Assembly (NCBI GenBank): GCA_014871385.1
Contig: CM026427.1
Coordinates: 2,166,068-2,230,067, forward strand
DNA from: Ceratodon purpureus
Lineage: Eukaryota > Streptophyta > Bryopsida > Pseudoditrichales > Ditrichaceae
Reading direction: 5' to 3'
DNA: 64,000 bases
The notes below the pieces were generated by a model. The model had not been told where the DNA came from, made no database searches, and worked only from the letters and a program-made list of their open reading frames with translations. The translations under genes and the position numbers were made by a program. The number at the start of each line of letters is the position of its first letter. The first letter of the stretch is position 1. Shown here one piece after another: positions 12,482-24,922 of this stretch.

Positions 12482-13734
12482 TCCAAACGCCTAAACGACC
12501 AAAAACTGGTCGTTTCCATTTTTCCAAGTTCCATAACTGTCATCCAAATGACAATCTTTCATCCATTTTTTTCCCATGTTGTAAAGTTGTGAGAAATCTA
12601 TCTAATCTCATTAAAAATTTCTCAAAATAATAATTTCATGAATTTTGGTGCCTCCTTAAAGTCAAAAAGATCAATAACGTGTGTGTATCCAAAAATTCCT
12701 TGATACAGACAGCTGAAACACAATTTTGACTATCGGGATGATCTTTTTTGCAGTTGAGGTAAACTAATAAAATGTAGTTTGGCAAATCTATTTTCCAGTC
12801 CAATTTAAAATTTTGAAAAATACCTAAAATTGAGTGATTTGTAGCTGGTATAAGATGAAGGGGTATAACCGTGGCTACTTCTTGATTTTCCACGGTTTTA
12901 GGTTTTTTCATCATATTTTTGAATTAAAACATAATTTTTGAGCACGCTAACTAATATAAGGTTTTTGGTTGTCATATTCATCTATAGTAAGTAATTCATA
13001 AGTTTTTAGTATAACCTATATTTGATATAAATTTTCTTTGTTTGTTTTAATTTGAAAATTTATATTAATTACATTTTGAAACATTTAATTCTGATAAAAT
13101 TACTTCTTGTAGATAACATGTGTATCTAGCTAGGAAAAGTTTAAAATTCATATTTTACATTATTTAGAGTAGCAAAATAGAGCATCCAAAGTCAAAGTCC
13201 ATTTCCGTAATCATAGGCTCAAGCATTTAGGGGTTAAATATCTACAATAGTTGTATTGACAATGGTTGATTATACCTCAATGTTGTACATAATGGCTAAG
13301 CCACCAAAAATATATGAGCCAAATTGCATAAACATTATAATACTTATTAATGAAGATAGAATGCCTCCAAAAAATAAATATTCTCTTCGTCTTGCTAGAG
13401 AGGCATCTTTCGTGAAGATGCAAAAATTGTTGTAGACCTAAGAAATGCAACCATGACAATACTCTGACAAATAATTATCTTTAAAAAATACACATTGTAA
13501 CCATTTATCATCTTTATACAAATTAAATTTGATTTGTTTGTATTAAACAAAAATTACATAATTTGCAATAATAACATATAATGTCTATAAGAAGAGTTAA
13601 AAAAAACACCATCCTAAAAAAAGTTTTGATAGAAAAACATGTTAATAAGCATAAGTTTGTCTAATAAAAGAAAATCTAAATATTTAATTTTATGATTATA
13701 AACACCATATTAGAAAAAAAAAAATCATTAAATA
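12482..13734. other. AT-rich intergenic DNA
   Basis: No coding region is recognised. It contains a further TTTAGGGGTTAA word at 13224-13235, a possible end of a second, older element related to the one at 11617-12481. Confidence 0.4.
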
Positions 13735-16700
13735 AAAATTCCTTTTAGAATGCAACAAAATGTGATTGAATATTTACTTTGGGATAAGTTTAAGAACTTG
13801 AGCCCCAAAAAATTCACTTGATGCTCCTTCACAAATAACAGCCGCACCCAATAGCATTAATCTCTTAATCTGTCATCCAATAAAAAAATAAATACTATAA
13901 TTTTGGAATTTTAATTTGATTTCTTCAATCGTGATTCATTTATGAATTTCGATCCATTCAAAACTATTATAATATTTTTCAAGATTGAATTAGATTGTGT
14001 GGATATTATGGTCAAATGCTTGAAGTATATGTGCATTTGCTCATTCTTATAATCTAATCAATTTACTTGGGCATCCCAAATAATGTAAGAAAATTTATTC
14101 ACTTGGGCATTACAAGTAATGTAAAAAACTTTATTCACTAGGGCATCCCAAGTAATGTAAGAAAATTTATTCACTAGGGCATCCCAAGTACACAAAGAAA
14201 ATGTAAACATATACTTATATGATTCTAAACACCATATTATAAATAAAAAATCATTGTATGTAAATTCCTTACAAAATGTAAATTTTCTTCAATTGTTATC
14301 AAATTTTAAATTTCGATCTATTCAAATCTATAATAATATTTTTCAAGATTGAGTTAGATTGTGCGGATATTATGGTTAAATGCTTGAAGTATATGTGCAT
14401 TTGCTTATTGTTATAATATAATCAATTCACTTGGGCATCCCAAGTAATGTAACAAAATTTTATTTATGTGGGCATTATTAGTAATGTAAGAAAATTTATT
14501 CACTTGGGCATCCCAAGTGATGTAAAAAAATGTAAACATATACTTATATGATTAGAAACACCATATTAAAAAAGCAATTTACTAAACATAAATTCCTTTC
14601 GGAATATAAATTATCTTCAACCCTGATCAAATTTCAAATTTTGAACCATTCAAAACTATTATAATATTTTTAAGATTGAATTAGATTGTGCGGATATTAT
14701 TTTCAAATGCTTGAAGTATATGTGCATTTGTTGGTTGTTATAATCTAATCAATTCACTTGGGCATCCCAAGTAATGTAAGAAAATTTATTCACTTGGGCA
14801 TCCCAAGTAATGAAAGAAAATGTAACCATATACTTATATGATTCTAAACACCATATTATAAATAAAAAATCATTATACGTAAATTCCTTTTAGAATGTAA
14901 AGTTTCTTCAATCGATATCAAATTTTAAATTTCGATCCATTCAAAACTATCATAATATTTTTCAAGATTGAATTGGATTGTGCGGATATTATGGTCAAAT
15001 GCTTGAAGTATATGTGCATTTGCTCGTTGTTATAATATAATCAATTCACTTGGGCATCCAAAAGAATGTAAGAAATTTAATATACTTGGACATCCCAAGT
15101 AATGAAAGAAAATTTATTCACTTGGGCATCCCAAGTAATGTAACAAAATTTTATTTATGTGGGCATTATTAGTAATGTAAGAAAATTTATTCACGTGGGC
15201 ATCCCAAGTGATGTAAAAAAATGTAAACATATACTTATATGATTAAAAACACCATATTTAAAAAAAAATTCATTAAATGTAAATCTCTTTTAGAATGTAA
15301 AATTTCTTGAATCGTGATCAAATTTTAAATTTCGATCCAATCAAAACTATCATAATATTTTTCAAGATTGAAGGAGATTGTGCGGGTATAATGGTCAAAT
15401 GCTTGAAGTATAAATGCATTTGCTGATTGTTATAATATAATCAATTCACTAGGGCATCCCAAGTAATGAAAGAAAATGTAAACATATACTTATATGATTC
15501 TAAAGACCATATTATAAATAAAAAATCATTGTATGTAAATTCCTTACAGAATGTAAATTTTCTTCAATTGTTATCAAATTTTAAATTTCGATCTATTCAA
15601 ATCTATAATAATATTTTTCAAGATTGAGTTAGATTGTGCGGATATTATGGTTAAATGCTTGAAGTATATGTGCATTTGCTTATTGTTATAATATAATCAA
15701 TTCACTTGGGCATCCCAAGTAATGTAACAAAATTTTATTTATGTGGGCATTATTAGTAATGTAAGAAAATTTATGCACTTGGGCATCCCAAGTGATGTAA
15801 AAAAATGTAAACATATACTTATATGATTAAAAACACCATATTATAAAAGCAATTTACTAAACATAAATTCCTTTCGGAATATAAATTATCTTCAACCCTG
15901 ATCAAATTTCAAATTTCGATCCATTCAAAACTATTATAATATTTTTAAGATTGAATTAGATTGTGCGGATATTATTTTCAAATGCTTGAAGTATATGTGC
16001 ATTTGTTGGTTGTTATAATCTAATCAATTCACTTGGGCATCCCAAGTAATGTAAGAAAATTTATTCACTTGGGCATCCCAAGTAATGAAAGAAAATGTAA
16101 CCATATACTTATATGATTCTAAACACCATATTATAAATAAAAAATCATTATACGTAAATTCCTTTTAGAATGTAAAGTTTCTTCAATCGATATCAAATTT
16201 TAAATTTCGATCCATTCAAAACTATCATAATATTTTTCAAGATTGAATTGGATTGTGCGGATATTATGGTCAAATGCTTGAAGTATATGTGCATTTGCTC
16301 GTTGTTATAATATAATCAATTCACTTGGGCATCCAAAAGAATGTAAGAAATTTAATATACTTGGACATCCCAAGTAATGAAAGAAAATTTATTCACTTGG
16401 GCATCCCAAGTGATGTAAAAAAATGTAAACATATACTTATATGATTAAAAACACCATATTAAAAAAAAAAATCATCATTTGTAAATCTCTTTTAGAATGT
16501 AAATTTCCTTCAATCGTGATGAAATTTTAAATTTCGATCCAATCAAAACTATAATAATATTTTTCAAGATTGAATGAGATTGTGCAAATATTATGGTCAA
16601 ATGCTTGAAGTATATGTGCATTTGCTGGTTGTTATAATATAATCAATTCACTTGGGCATCCCAAGTAATGTAAGAAAATTTATTCACTTGGGCATTACAA

Positions 16701-17035
16701 GTAATGAAAGAAATTATAAACATATACTTATATGTTTATTAACACCATATTATAAAAAAAATTCATTACATATAAATTCTTTTTAGAATGCAAGAAAATG
16801 TGATCTTATATTTACTTTGGGATAATTTTGAGGGAGTTGAGCTCCAAGAGTTCCTTTTGATGCTCCTTCACAAATAGCAGCCGCATCCAATAGCATTAAT
16901 CTCTTAATCTGTCATCCAATAATAAAATAAAAACTATAATTCTGGAATTTTAAGTTATTTTCTTCAATCGTGATTAATTTTTTAATTTCGATCCATTCAA
17001 AACTATAATAGTATTTTTCAAGATTGAATTAGATT
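13735..17035. repeat. Satellite-like array of about ten diverged ~260-450-bp monomers
   Basis: Each monomer contains GCTTGAAGTATATGTGCATT, then TATAATCAATTCACTTGGGC, one or more hairpin units ACTTGGGCATCCCAAGT, AACATATACTTATATGATT and AATATTTTTCAAGATTGA. The GTGCATTTG landmark recurs near 14028, 14390, 14718, 15007, 15410, 15667, 15991, 16285, 16613 and 17068. A higher-order repeat of about 1277 bp is visible: 14252 onward matches 15529 onward nearly base for base. A roughly 240-bp segment (TGCTCCTTCACAAATA...) occurs at both edges, near 13820 and 16857. No coding capacity. Confidence 0.8.
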
Positions 17036-17754
17036 GTGAGGACATTATGGTCAAATGCTTAAAATATATGTGCATTTGTTGGTTGTTATAATATAATCAA
17101 TTCATTGAATCTATAAAAATGTCAATAATGTATAATAAATTACGTCATTTTCAATTATTGGAGGATTGACAAGTTGCCACGTGCTAAACAAAATAAAGAG
17201 TAGAAATGTAATGATTCCTCCAATATTCAATAAAGTATGAATGTACACTCTAATTGTTGATAAGAGCACACTAATAGCCAAAGTTGTATAAACCTATAAT
17301 GAAAATGTAGATTGAATGCTATGTTGACACGAACAAAAATTCTAGAGTTTAGACTCCTTTTAAATATAATTAAAAACACATATTCGACATCAAGGACATT
17401 TAGGGTTAAGACTCCTTTTAAAAACTAATTCAAAACACATATGGTAAGTGAGTTTAAACACATGGAGGTAAAAGTGATTATATTGTCAAAGAGTAAAAAT
17501 GATTTCACTTTATTTTTTTTCTAGAAATTAAAATTAATATTTAAATTTAGAAATCCTAAAAGCTAAAATTCTAATCAAATTATAAGTATTTTACTTCTAT
17601 TTCTATACTACTAAAAAGGTAAAAAAGATTATGAGAGACTTGAGTAAAAGGTATTTCATTTTATTTTAATTTAAAAAGTTAACTCTATTATTTATACTTA
17701 GAACTTCTAAAAAAGAATGTGTATTACCACCTAATAAAATGGTAGGTATTTACT
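17036..17754. other. AT-rich spacer between the two tandem arrays
   Basis: No gene or clear element is seen. It separates the ~300-bp satellite from the 30-bp minisatellite. Confidence 0.5.
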
Positions 17755-18795
17755 TGAGTTGCTTGGGCATCCCAAGTAATCACTTGGGGTGCTTGGGCAT
17801 CCCAAGTAATCACTTGGGGTGCTTGGAACATCCCAAGTAATCACTTGGGGTGCTTGGGCATCCCAAGTAATCACTTGGGGTGCTTAGGCATCCCAAGTAA
17901 TCACTTGAGGTGCTTGGGCATCCCAAGTAATCACTTGGGGTGCTTGGAACATCCCAAGTAATCACTTGGGGTGCTTGGGCATCCCAAGTAATCACTTGGG
18001 GTGCTTAGGCATCCCAAGTAATCACTTGCGGTGCTTGGGCATCCCAAGTAATTACTTGGGGTGCTTGGGCATCCCAAGTAATCACTAGGGGTGCTTAGGC
18101 ATCCCAAGTAATCACTTGGGGTGCTTGGAACATCCCAAGTAATCACTTGGGGTGCTTGGAACATCCCAAGTAATCACTTGGGATGCTTGGGCTCCCCAAG
18201 TAATCACTTGGGGTGCTTGGGCTTCCCAAGTAATCACTTGGGGTGCTTGGGCATCCCAAGTACTCACTTGGGGTGCTTGGAACATCCCAAGTAATCACTT
18301 GGGGTGCTTGGGCATCCCAAGTAATCACTTGGGGTGCTTGGGCATCCCAAGTAATCACTTGGGGTGCTTGGGCATCCCAAGTAATCACTTGGGGTGCTTG
18401 GGCATCCCAAGTAATCACTTGGGGTGCTTGGGCATCCCAAGTAATCACTTGGGGTGCTTGGGCTTCCCAAGTAATCACTTGGGGTGCTTGGGCATCCCAA
18501 GTACTCACTTGGGGTGCTTGGAACATCCCAAGTAATCACTTGGGGTGCTTGGGCATCCCAAGTAATCACTTGGGGTGCTTGGGCATCCCAAGTAATCACT
18601 TGGGGTGCTTGGGCATCCCAAGTAATCACTTGGGGTGCTTAGGCATACCATGTAATCACTTGGGGTGCTTGGGCATCCCAAGTAATCACTTGGGGTGCTT
18701 GGGCATCCCAAGTAATCACTTGGGGTGCTTGGAACATCCCAAGTAAGTACTTGGGGTGCTAGGGCATCATAAGTAAGCACTTGGGGTGCTTGGAA
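17755..18795. repeat. 30/31-bp minisatellite with double dyad (about 34 units)
   Basis: The unit is TAATCACTTGGGGTGCTTGG followed by GCATCCCAAG (30 bp). A 31-bp variant has GGAACATCCC in place of GGGCATCCC. Each unit has two overlapping dyads: CTTGGG-CAT-CCCAAG, and CCCAAGT-AATC-ACTTGGG across the unit junction. Variant units show higher-order structure: the block GGCTTCCC...GTACTCAC...GGAACATCCC occurs at about 18222-18290 and again 241 bp later (eight units). The array is GC-rich against AT-rich flanks. Long ORFs on both strands arise only because 30 is a multiple of three. Confidence 0.95.
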
Positions 18796-19480
18796 AATTA
18801 TATACAAAGTCATAAATAATCAATATTGAATATAAGTAATTTAAAGAAAAAAACCGTTCGTTGGGATATATGAGTTTAAAGAGGAATGCAGGAAAGGTAC
18901 TTGAATGCATCATTTTCCATACGCAGGGGACCCTAAGCTGTTAAATTCAAGAAGTAGATTATAGACCCTTGTCTCTAGGGCAGTTGAAGAGCATGACGGC
19001 ATTGGGGGACACTTATCAGAGGGGGCACCATGTGTGCACCGATTTCCCAATATATAGTATCACAATTCACCATTTATGAATGTAACAAATTTAAAAAACA
19101 TCCTAATTTGGATGATTGTTCTTTAAGGATTAAAATGTAATGGATACAACATTGTGCTAAATTTGGAGGTTCTTTTGTGTAATAAGATATTCTTTATGTA
19201 TTTAGTTCTTGTCACAAAACAATCATATTTTGAGCATTATATATATATATATATATATAAAATTTAGGTATCATACTTTTATATTTGTGGAGTATTTTTA
19301 ATTTTATTTAATTTCCTCTCAAGTAATAATACATTTTCATTAGCAGAGATGATAGAAGGTAGCTCATTAAATATCGAGTTCTGTAAACTTTGGCTTATGA
19401 ATTTAAGATCGACTACAATATTTTGTATTCTATATTATTCTTGAGATGATGTCTCAATTTAATGCCTCTCTGAAACTGGT
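18796..19480. other. Intergenic DNA with an (AT)n microsatellite
   Basis: No gene is recognised. An (AT)n run lies at about 19235-19259. Confidence 0.5.
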
Positions 19481-20680
19481 GTGCGGATACTCAATGCGGC
19501 ACGAAGTTGCCAATCTTGTCCGCAGTTGAATGCGGAGGGGTTTCCCCTATGACCGAGACAGTGAGCCCTTAGCCGTGTAGGGCTGGAGGGTCCTGCCGAT
19601 GGAGTTTTCGAACTTCGAGCCCGCCCACGACATCCTCCCCTAGCCCGTGGTCGCTTTTCCCTGCCTGACCGAAACCCTACCGCCCCCTTCGTCTATCAAC
19701 GCTGGCAGTCTCTCTCCCTCGCGCAAGCGTGTTTCTCCCTCATCTCGTCCGCTCTATTTGCAACGTCGTCCCAGTCTGCCGCGGTGAGGTGTGGGTTTGT
19801 CGACGTTGTCCTTCTCGAGCCGTCCTTCGCGTGGTCCGCAGTTCGTGCTCTGGGGGAGTTCGTAGAAGGGCGCCGGAGGTTGGAAATGGAGCTTCTTCTG
19901 GCTACATAAGGAGTCTGCGTCCGGAGGTTATTCCAGAGACTTTACAATCACCTTCTCTACCTCTTCTCTCGCACCGTCATTGCACATACTGCATCTACCA
20001 GGATTGAGGGTTTTGAACGGGATTCGCAACTCAGTTCAAGGAATTCTAGTTTTGGTGTTAGAAGGTGTTTAGGATTTCGTTATCTGGAGTACTCCACCGC
20101 TGGCTTGTTTAATTCTCGTCAAACCACAATGCATCCTCTGACGAATACACCAACTATATGACTAATAGCTGATCGAGGACTAAAATGGAATATGAAAACA
20201 ATTTGTACCTGGAAGCAGTTAACAATCAGTTTGACAGTAAAAGATGACTTGCATTCACGTAATTGCTGTTTTTTTTCCTAGAACAATGCTCGAATAGTCA
20301 TTTGTTGCTGCAGTCCTTGAATCTTACTGACTTCACTAGGTGTTCTTCTACAGCGAGTTTCTGCAGCAAGGGAGGAGGGTCCAACATCCAAGAGTTGGGA
20401 GGCGCTCACCCACTTCGAGGTATTAGAATCGTGGGTTAGGGTTGTTTGCAGGAAATGACTAGAGTCTACTGTTTGTCACTCGGTCGCAGTATTCTTGCAT
20501 TTGTTCATTTTGATTAGCTGTCTGCAACAGGGTAGTAACAAGGACGTTGATTCCCGGGCAAGTTTTTCCATTTTCAGATAGCAAACCCCTGCAACCAAAG
20601 AAGGGCTTCAGGCCGTTTTCATTTCTGTGACTGATATTACAAATGTCGTTGATTTCTATGGACTAAACATTCCTTGTGTA
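19481..20680 (+). other. GC-richer upstream region of the ParB-like gene
   Basis: Base composition shifts abruptly from AT-rich to GC-rich at about 19480, with CT-rich stretches near 19680-19750 that resemble plant 5' leaders. Only a 92-codon ORF (19729-20007) without recognisable family is present. This may be a promoter with a first non-coding exon, or the end of an unrecognised gene. No splice donor could be assigned with confidence. Confidence 0.35.
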
Positions 20681-20687
20681 AAATCGT

Positions 20688-20696
20688 TATATAAAT
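20688..20696 (+). promoter_or_regulatory. Candidate TATA box of the ParB-like gene
   Basis: TATATAAAT lies about 380 bp upstream of the proposed ATG at 21071 and about 150 bp upstream of the first palindrome. This spacing is similar to that at the DUF7869-type gene. The surrounding DNA is only moderately AT-rich. Confidence 0.4.
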
Positions 20697-20837
20697 ATTA
20701 TAGAAAGGAGAGTTCTGAATACATTGTGTTATTAGAGATTGTGTTAGTAATCATCTTATGAACAAATATAATTCAACTGCAATTTCAGGGTTCAAAACTT
20801 AATAATTGATTATTTAAAAAGAAAAGGTGGGACCTTG

Positions 20838-20925
20838 CAAGTTACAAACTCGAGTTTGTAAGTTGCAGTGTAGGAACTTGAGTTCATGAGTTGCAGTTCA
20901 CTAACTTGAGTTTGTAAGTTGTAGG
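20838..20925. repeat. Three palindromic iterons upstream of the ParB-like gene
   Basis: The core TTACAAACTCGAGTTTGTAA, a perfect 20-bp palindrome, lies at 20842-20861 within the longer near-palindrome 20838-20865. Two diverged copies follow, around 20875-20896 (AACTTGAGTTCATGAGTT) and 20902-20925 (AACTTGAGTTTGTAAGTT). The same motif iterates in the leader of the DUF7869-type gene. Confidence 0.7.
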
Positions 20926-22927
20926 TTAAAAAGCCCGTCAGTGTGGCCTAAGGGGTGAACATTTCGACCAGAAGTTCGTAAATGTATAATGTAGATACTT
21001 TTCGTTGCTAAAAGTGACCATCCACTGAATGAATGTCACATGTTTTTTCCTGCTGGTTGGAATCACAGGAATGGCAAGCAAAAAATTCCTACAGCAGAGA
21101 TTTCACTTCTCGCCATATCTATCTCAATTGGATTTATCAGACCTTGAAGAGAGCCTGAGATCGGAAGTAAGTCCTGGAGAGATTGCCCTGACACTAAATG
21201 GTAGTAAGGGGTCATCATGGTCCATCACCCCTGACATTACTCGTGACAGGAACAATGTGCTCTTCACACTTGCTGTTGGGAAATTGAAGTCTGAAAACGT
21301 CTTCCACTGGAAAGCATTCCGTTCTATAAGTGTTTTGGGTCTTGCCACTGTAACTGGAGTTATAATTGTTACGCTTTACTCAAACGAGTCAATTGCGAAG
21401 TTGATCATTCGACTTGAAGAGAACCATCCCTTCAATGTTGAGTATTTTACTAGCGAGGCTAATGGGTTAGTGGAGCCATGGAAGACAACTATCTTATCAG
21501 TGTTTGGACCACTTCAAGGAATGCAGCAAGAATCAGTTGATCTTGCATTGAGTTGGTCCCGTTTAACAAAGAGAGTTGACCGGCGTGCAGCAGTGTTGTC
21601 AAAGACAAGTACCAGTTTGAACTCGGAGGGTACAGTTTCAGAGCAGGAGTCAATGGGGAGGGAGAAAGAAGATCCCAAGGAAGGAAGGTATGTAAAAAGA
21701 GCAGAGGAAAAAAGAGCAAGAATAACACCAAAGGCTGTCGTCCCGAGTGCACCAACTGGAGATGTTGGACAGAGCTTGCGAGTGCCTAGTGGCAGTGCAC
21801 AAGGACGAGAATCGTCTTTGCCCGTGACCCCTCTTGCAGCAGTAGGAGCAGGACGATCCTCATTGACTGGGAAGACTGCACGCCCAAAGCAGATGGTGTC
21901 GAAGACGAAGTATCTTAAGGGGTCTTGCTCTACAGCCGCCCCAACTCTACTAACTCAACCAGGTCTCGAAAATGACGATGCACCAGGGGAAGCGCCTGCG
22001 CCGGCATCAGATCACTTGACTGAGTCGGTGAGAAATATTTCTCATGACATTCTTAACGCGGGCAGTAGTGGCGAAGCAGGAATTGCGATCATGGCAGGTC
22101 CTTTATCTGGTCGGGTAGATGATATACTGAACATCATGCCCCGAGAGCTTGCCCCAAAGCCTCCAAAGGTACGCTTGATGTCGGAGAAGGTGTGGTCCTC
22201 TAACCCGGTCACTAACCCTGTGGATGACTCCGTTGTTATTCCGGAAGATTTGGAGACTGAGGTAGATGTAGTTGTTACCTCCAAGAAAGGAGAGGATCGT
22301 GACGCGGACTTGCGAAAGCGTTCTCTTCTCAATGAGAAGTTTACTCGCGAGTCAGATTATATGTATGTATTTGGCCGTGACCAGATCTTTGAGCTTGCAT
22401 TGGGACATATGGAGCCAAGCGACCATAGGTTGGGTAGAATCTACCGCCACTATGAAAAGGCAGGAGCTGAGGATATTAAGCGCAATCTCATTTTGGCGAA
22501 TTATGTGAAGCCTGTGCTCACAGTGATGCCGAACCTCGACCACCGTCCAAAAGATTGGTCGGAGTGTGTAAATGCTGGGAAATTTCAAATAATTAACGGA
22601 CAACATACTTGGCATGCGGCAATTGCATGCCTAAATGACCCTGTTCTCCGCTCTCAGAATCCCCGAATTGAAGATATGAAACTCTGGGACGTGCAAGTAG
22701 TCTGGACAGATAAGGCCAGCCACTTGCACGCTCTATCATTCAAGTGTAATGAGGGTCACAACGAGACCAAGCACTTGACGTCTCTTCTGCGAGCTATCCT
22801 TCATTGCCGTGTACTTTGGGAAAGCGCTGGGAAGCCACCCCTAGTGAGAAAAAATGCATCCACGCGACGGAAAAAGGACCCACAAGCCATTGAAGCAGCC
22901 GACCCTAAACTGAAGCAAAGATATGAG

Positions 22928-24922
22928 GTAACATGATTTGACCCGGAATTTTCTATTTTCTCTTATATCAGAATGAGAATGCTTGTACATAGTCAACTTT
23001 TTGCAGCCTCAAACTGAATTGATAAGTCATTTAGAGGTGCGGTAATAAATGTAACTTAATATGCAGAGCTATCCATATGCACAATTTCTTACAAATTTAA
23101 AGCCAGAAGTCTACCATACTGTATGTCCTCTTATTGGTTACTAACTCAAGTTTGTAAGTTGCATCCAACCTTGTGTCTGCAACTCATGCTTTTGATCCTG
23201 AACGAGTGATTAGTATTTGATTTGGATTCGTACTAACAAATAAAAATTGTACCATGAAAAGCTTTTCCATTCTGATCCATGAATTAGTATTCTTTGACCA
23301 GACCATTGTAGGCATAGTACAATGCAGTACCCAGTGTAGTTGCTTCGGCGGTAAACAAAGCTCCGTAGTCAGTGATCAATGATCCATGGTGTACTGGTCG
23401 TCTGGGTTTTCTAGCTTATTAAGGACTATTCATAAAACAATGGAATTATTTATCAGGCTATTCTGTGTTTGAATATGTAAGAACACTTCCTTGCAGATCA
23501 AATTGTAGGGTCAGATGTTTCGTAGTTTTAATACTTACGCTTGAGTGATTTCAAATCACAATACAATAATGTGCTCATGAGTGTAAGTTACACTAGTACT
23601 TTCGCCCTTTGGGTTGCTCAGATTCATAACAAGCAACTTCTTCTGATGTTCCTTACACTTTACAAAGCGTATGATTAGTAGTTCATATCGTGTCAAGTCT
23701 CATACAATTCCTCCTTTTGATGTCTGTTACTCTATTTGAGACTTTGGTGGTACAATGAACATAAAGCAGGCAAGGTGACATACTCAAGTGCAATCAGAGT
23801 CAATTGCTCAGAGAAACTTGTACTACCTTGGGCTTTGCGCTCATTGTGTCGACGTCTTTTTATTTCTTGCCAAATTAGTAGCTCAGAACGATGTGGAATC
23901 TGAGAAGTCGGCCGAAGTGATTAATCAACCTTCTGAACGGAAGAGACATATAGATCAGAATCTGTACGTTCGTCTAAATTGAATTCGAAAAGCTAACGTG
24001 TCTTAGAGGTCTTACTTCCCAGTCTGGCAGGTTTTTCGTTGAAGAGTAGTATCATGGAAATACCAAACGCAGAGTTGCCGCCGATAGGTATTGCTGTATG
24101 ATGGTGCTGAAGTTGATTCATGGGGGGTTTACTAGTGGTCGAACTGATATGTGCCACCTGGGTTTGAAAGTCTCATGTCTAAATACTCTTTGATTCTTAA
24201 ATCTGATCGTAGTATTTCTTGTTTCGACATAAAAAACTCCGTAACAGATGTAAGCCTATGTTGCAAAGATTTTCCGATGTTAGTTGGTGAAAATACTTTC
24301 TACTGGGCACGTTGGTAGTGAGTGTAGGTGGTTCAAATTTCGTGGGACGTGCGGAGGCCTTACCTGACTGCCTATTGCGAAACACTGTTTTGAAATTGTT
24401 CACGCACAGGGTTCCGATCCATGACTACGACCTCAACCGAGAATGTCTAGGGAGTCTGTTGAAGCCATTTACGAGTAGTTTTCCTGTCGAGGCCAATGCA
24501 GGTACATCCTTGAAAGACGGCAAATCGTTATGGAGAGAGATTGACAGAGAGCTCGACGTTAATCACACTCCAGAGTTGAGCTGTTGCTGTGACCTTGCGG
24601 CACTGATAGAGCTTTTTGTTCCGTTCGTTTCAGATCGCTGTGGTCGTCAATCAATATGACCTCTCCACTCTACGTCTGCTTGTCTCAATCGTAGTTAATG
24701 AACAATGGGTATAGACACTTGTGAACAGCAATAACCCCCGCGGAATTTTGAGGGATCTGGCCTCCGTCTTCGAGTTGCAAACGACTTTCTAGCACATTGT
24801 GCAATTTGTTTTACGAGTGGGAATTCTAAATGGCGTTGTTATGGGTGTTTGTGTATACTAACTTGAATTTGTATCCGTTGCTTGGGACCTTAGACTGATT
24901 GAGCATCATTCCGTGTTTGCAG
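22928..24922 (+). other. Intron 1 of the ParB-like gene (possibly with unrecognised exons)
   Basis: It is bounded by GAG|GTAACA and TTTGCAG|GCG and both exons are in phase 0. It carries one more palindrome at 23136-23161. An open segment bounded by AG and GT (about 24410-24500) and a 115-codon ORF (24312-24659) leave room for an extra exon. Neither resembles a known domain. Confidence 0.5.

Noticed and set aside
17755-18795. CRISPR-like array
   Set aside because: Units are contiguous with no unique spacers, and the setting is a spliced eukaryotic genome.
17810-18813. Long ORFs (up to 167 codons) on both strands of the minisatellite
   Set aside because: The 30-bp unit lacks stops in several frames, so ORFs arise on both strands; 31-bp variant units shift the frame and no start or splice context is conserved.
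23788-24659. Separate small genes inside intron 1 of the ParB-like gene
   Set aside because: Short ORFs without family resemblance on either strand; at most one might be an extra exon, noted under the intron.
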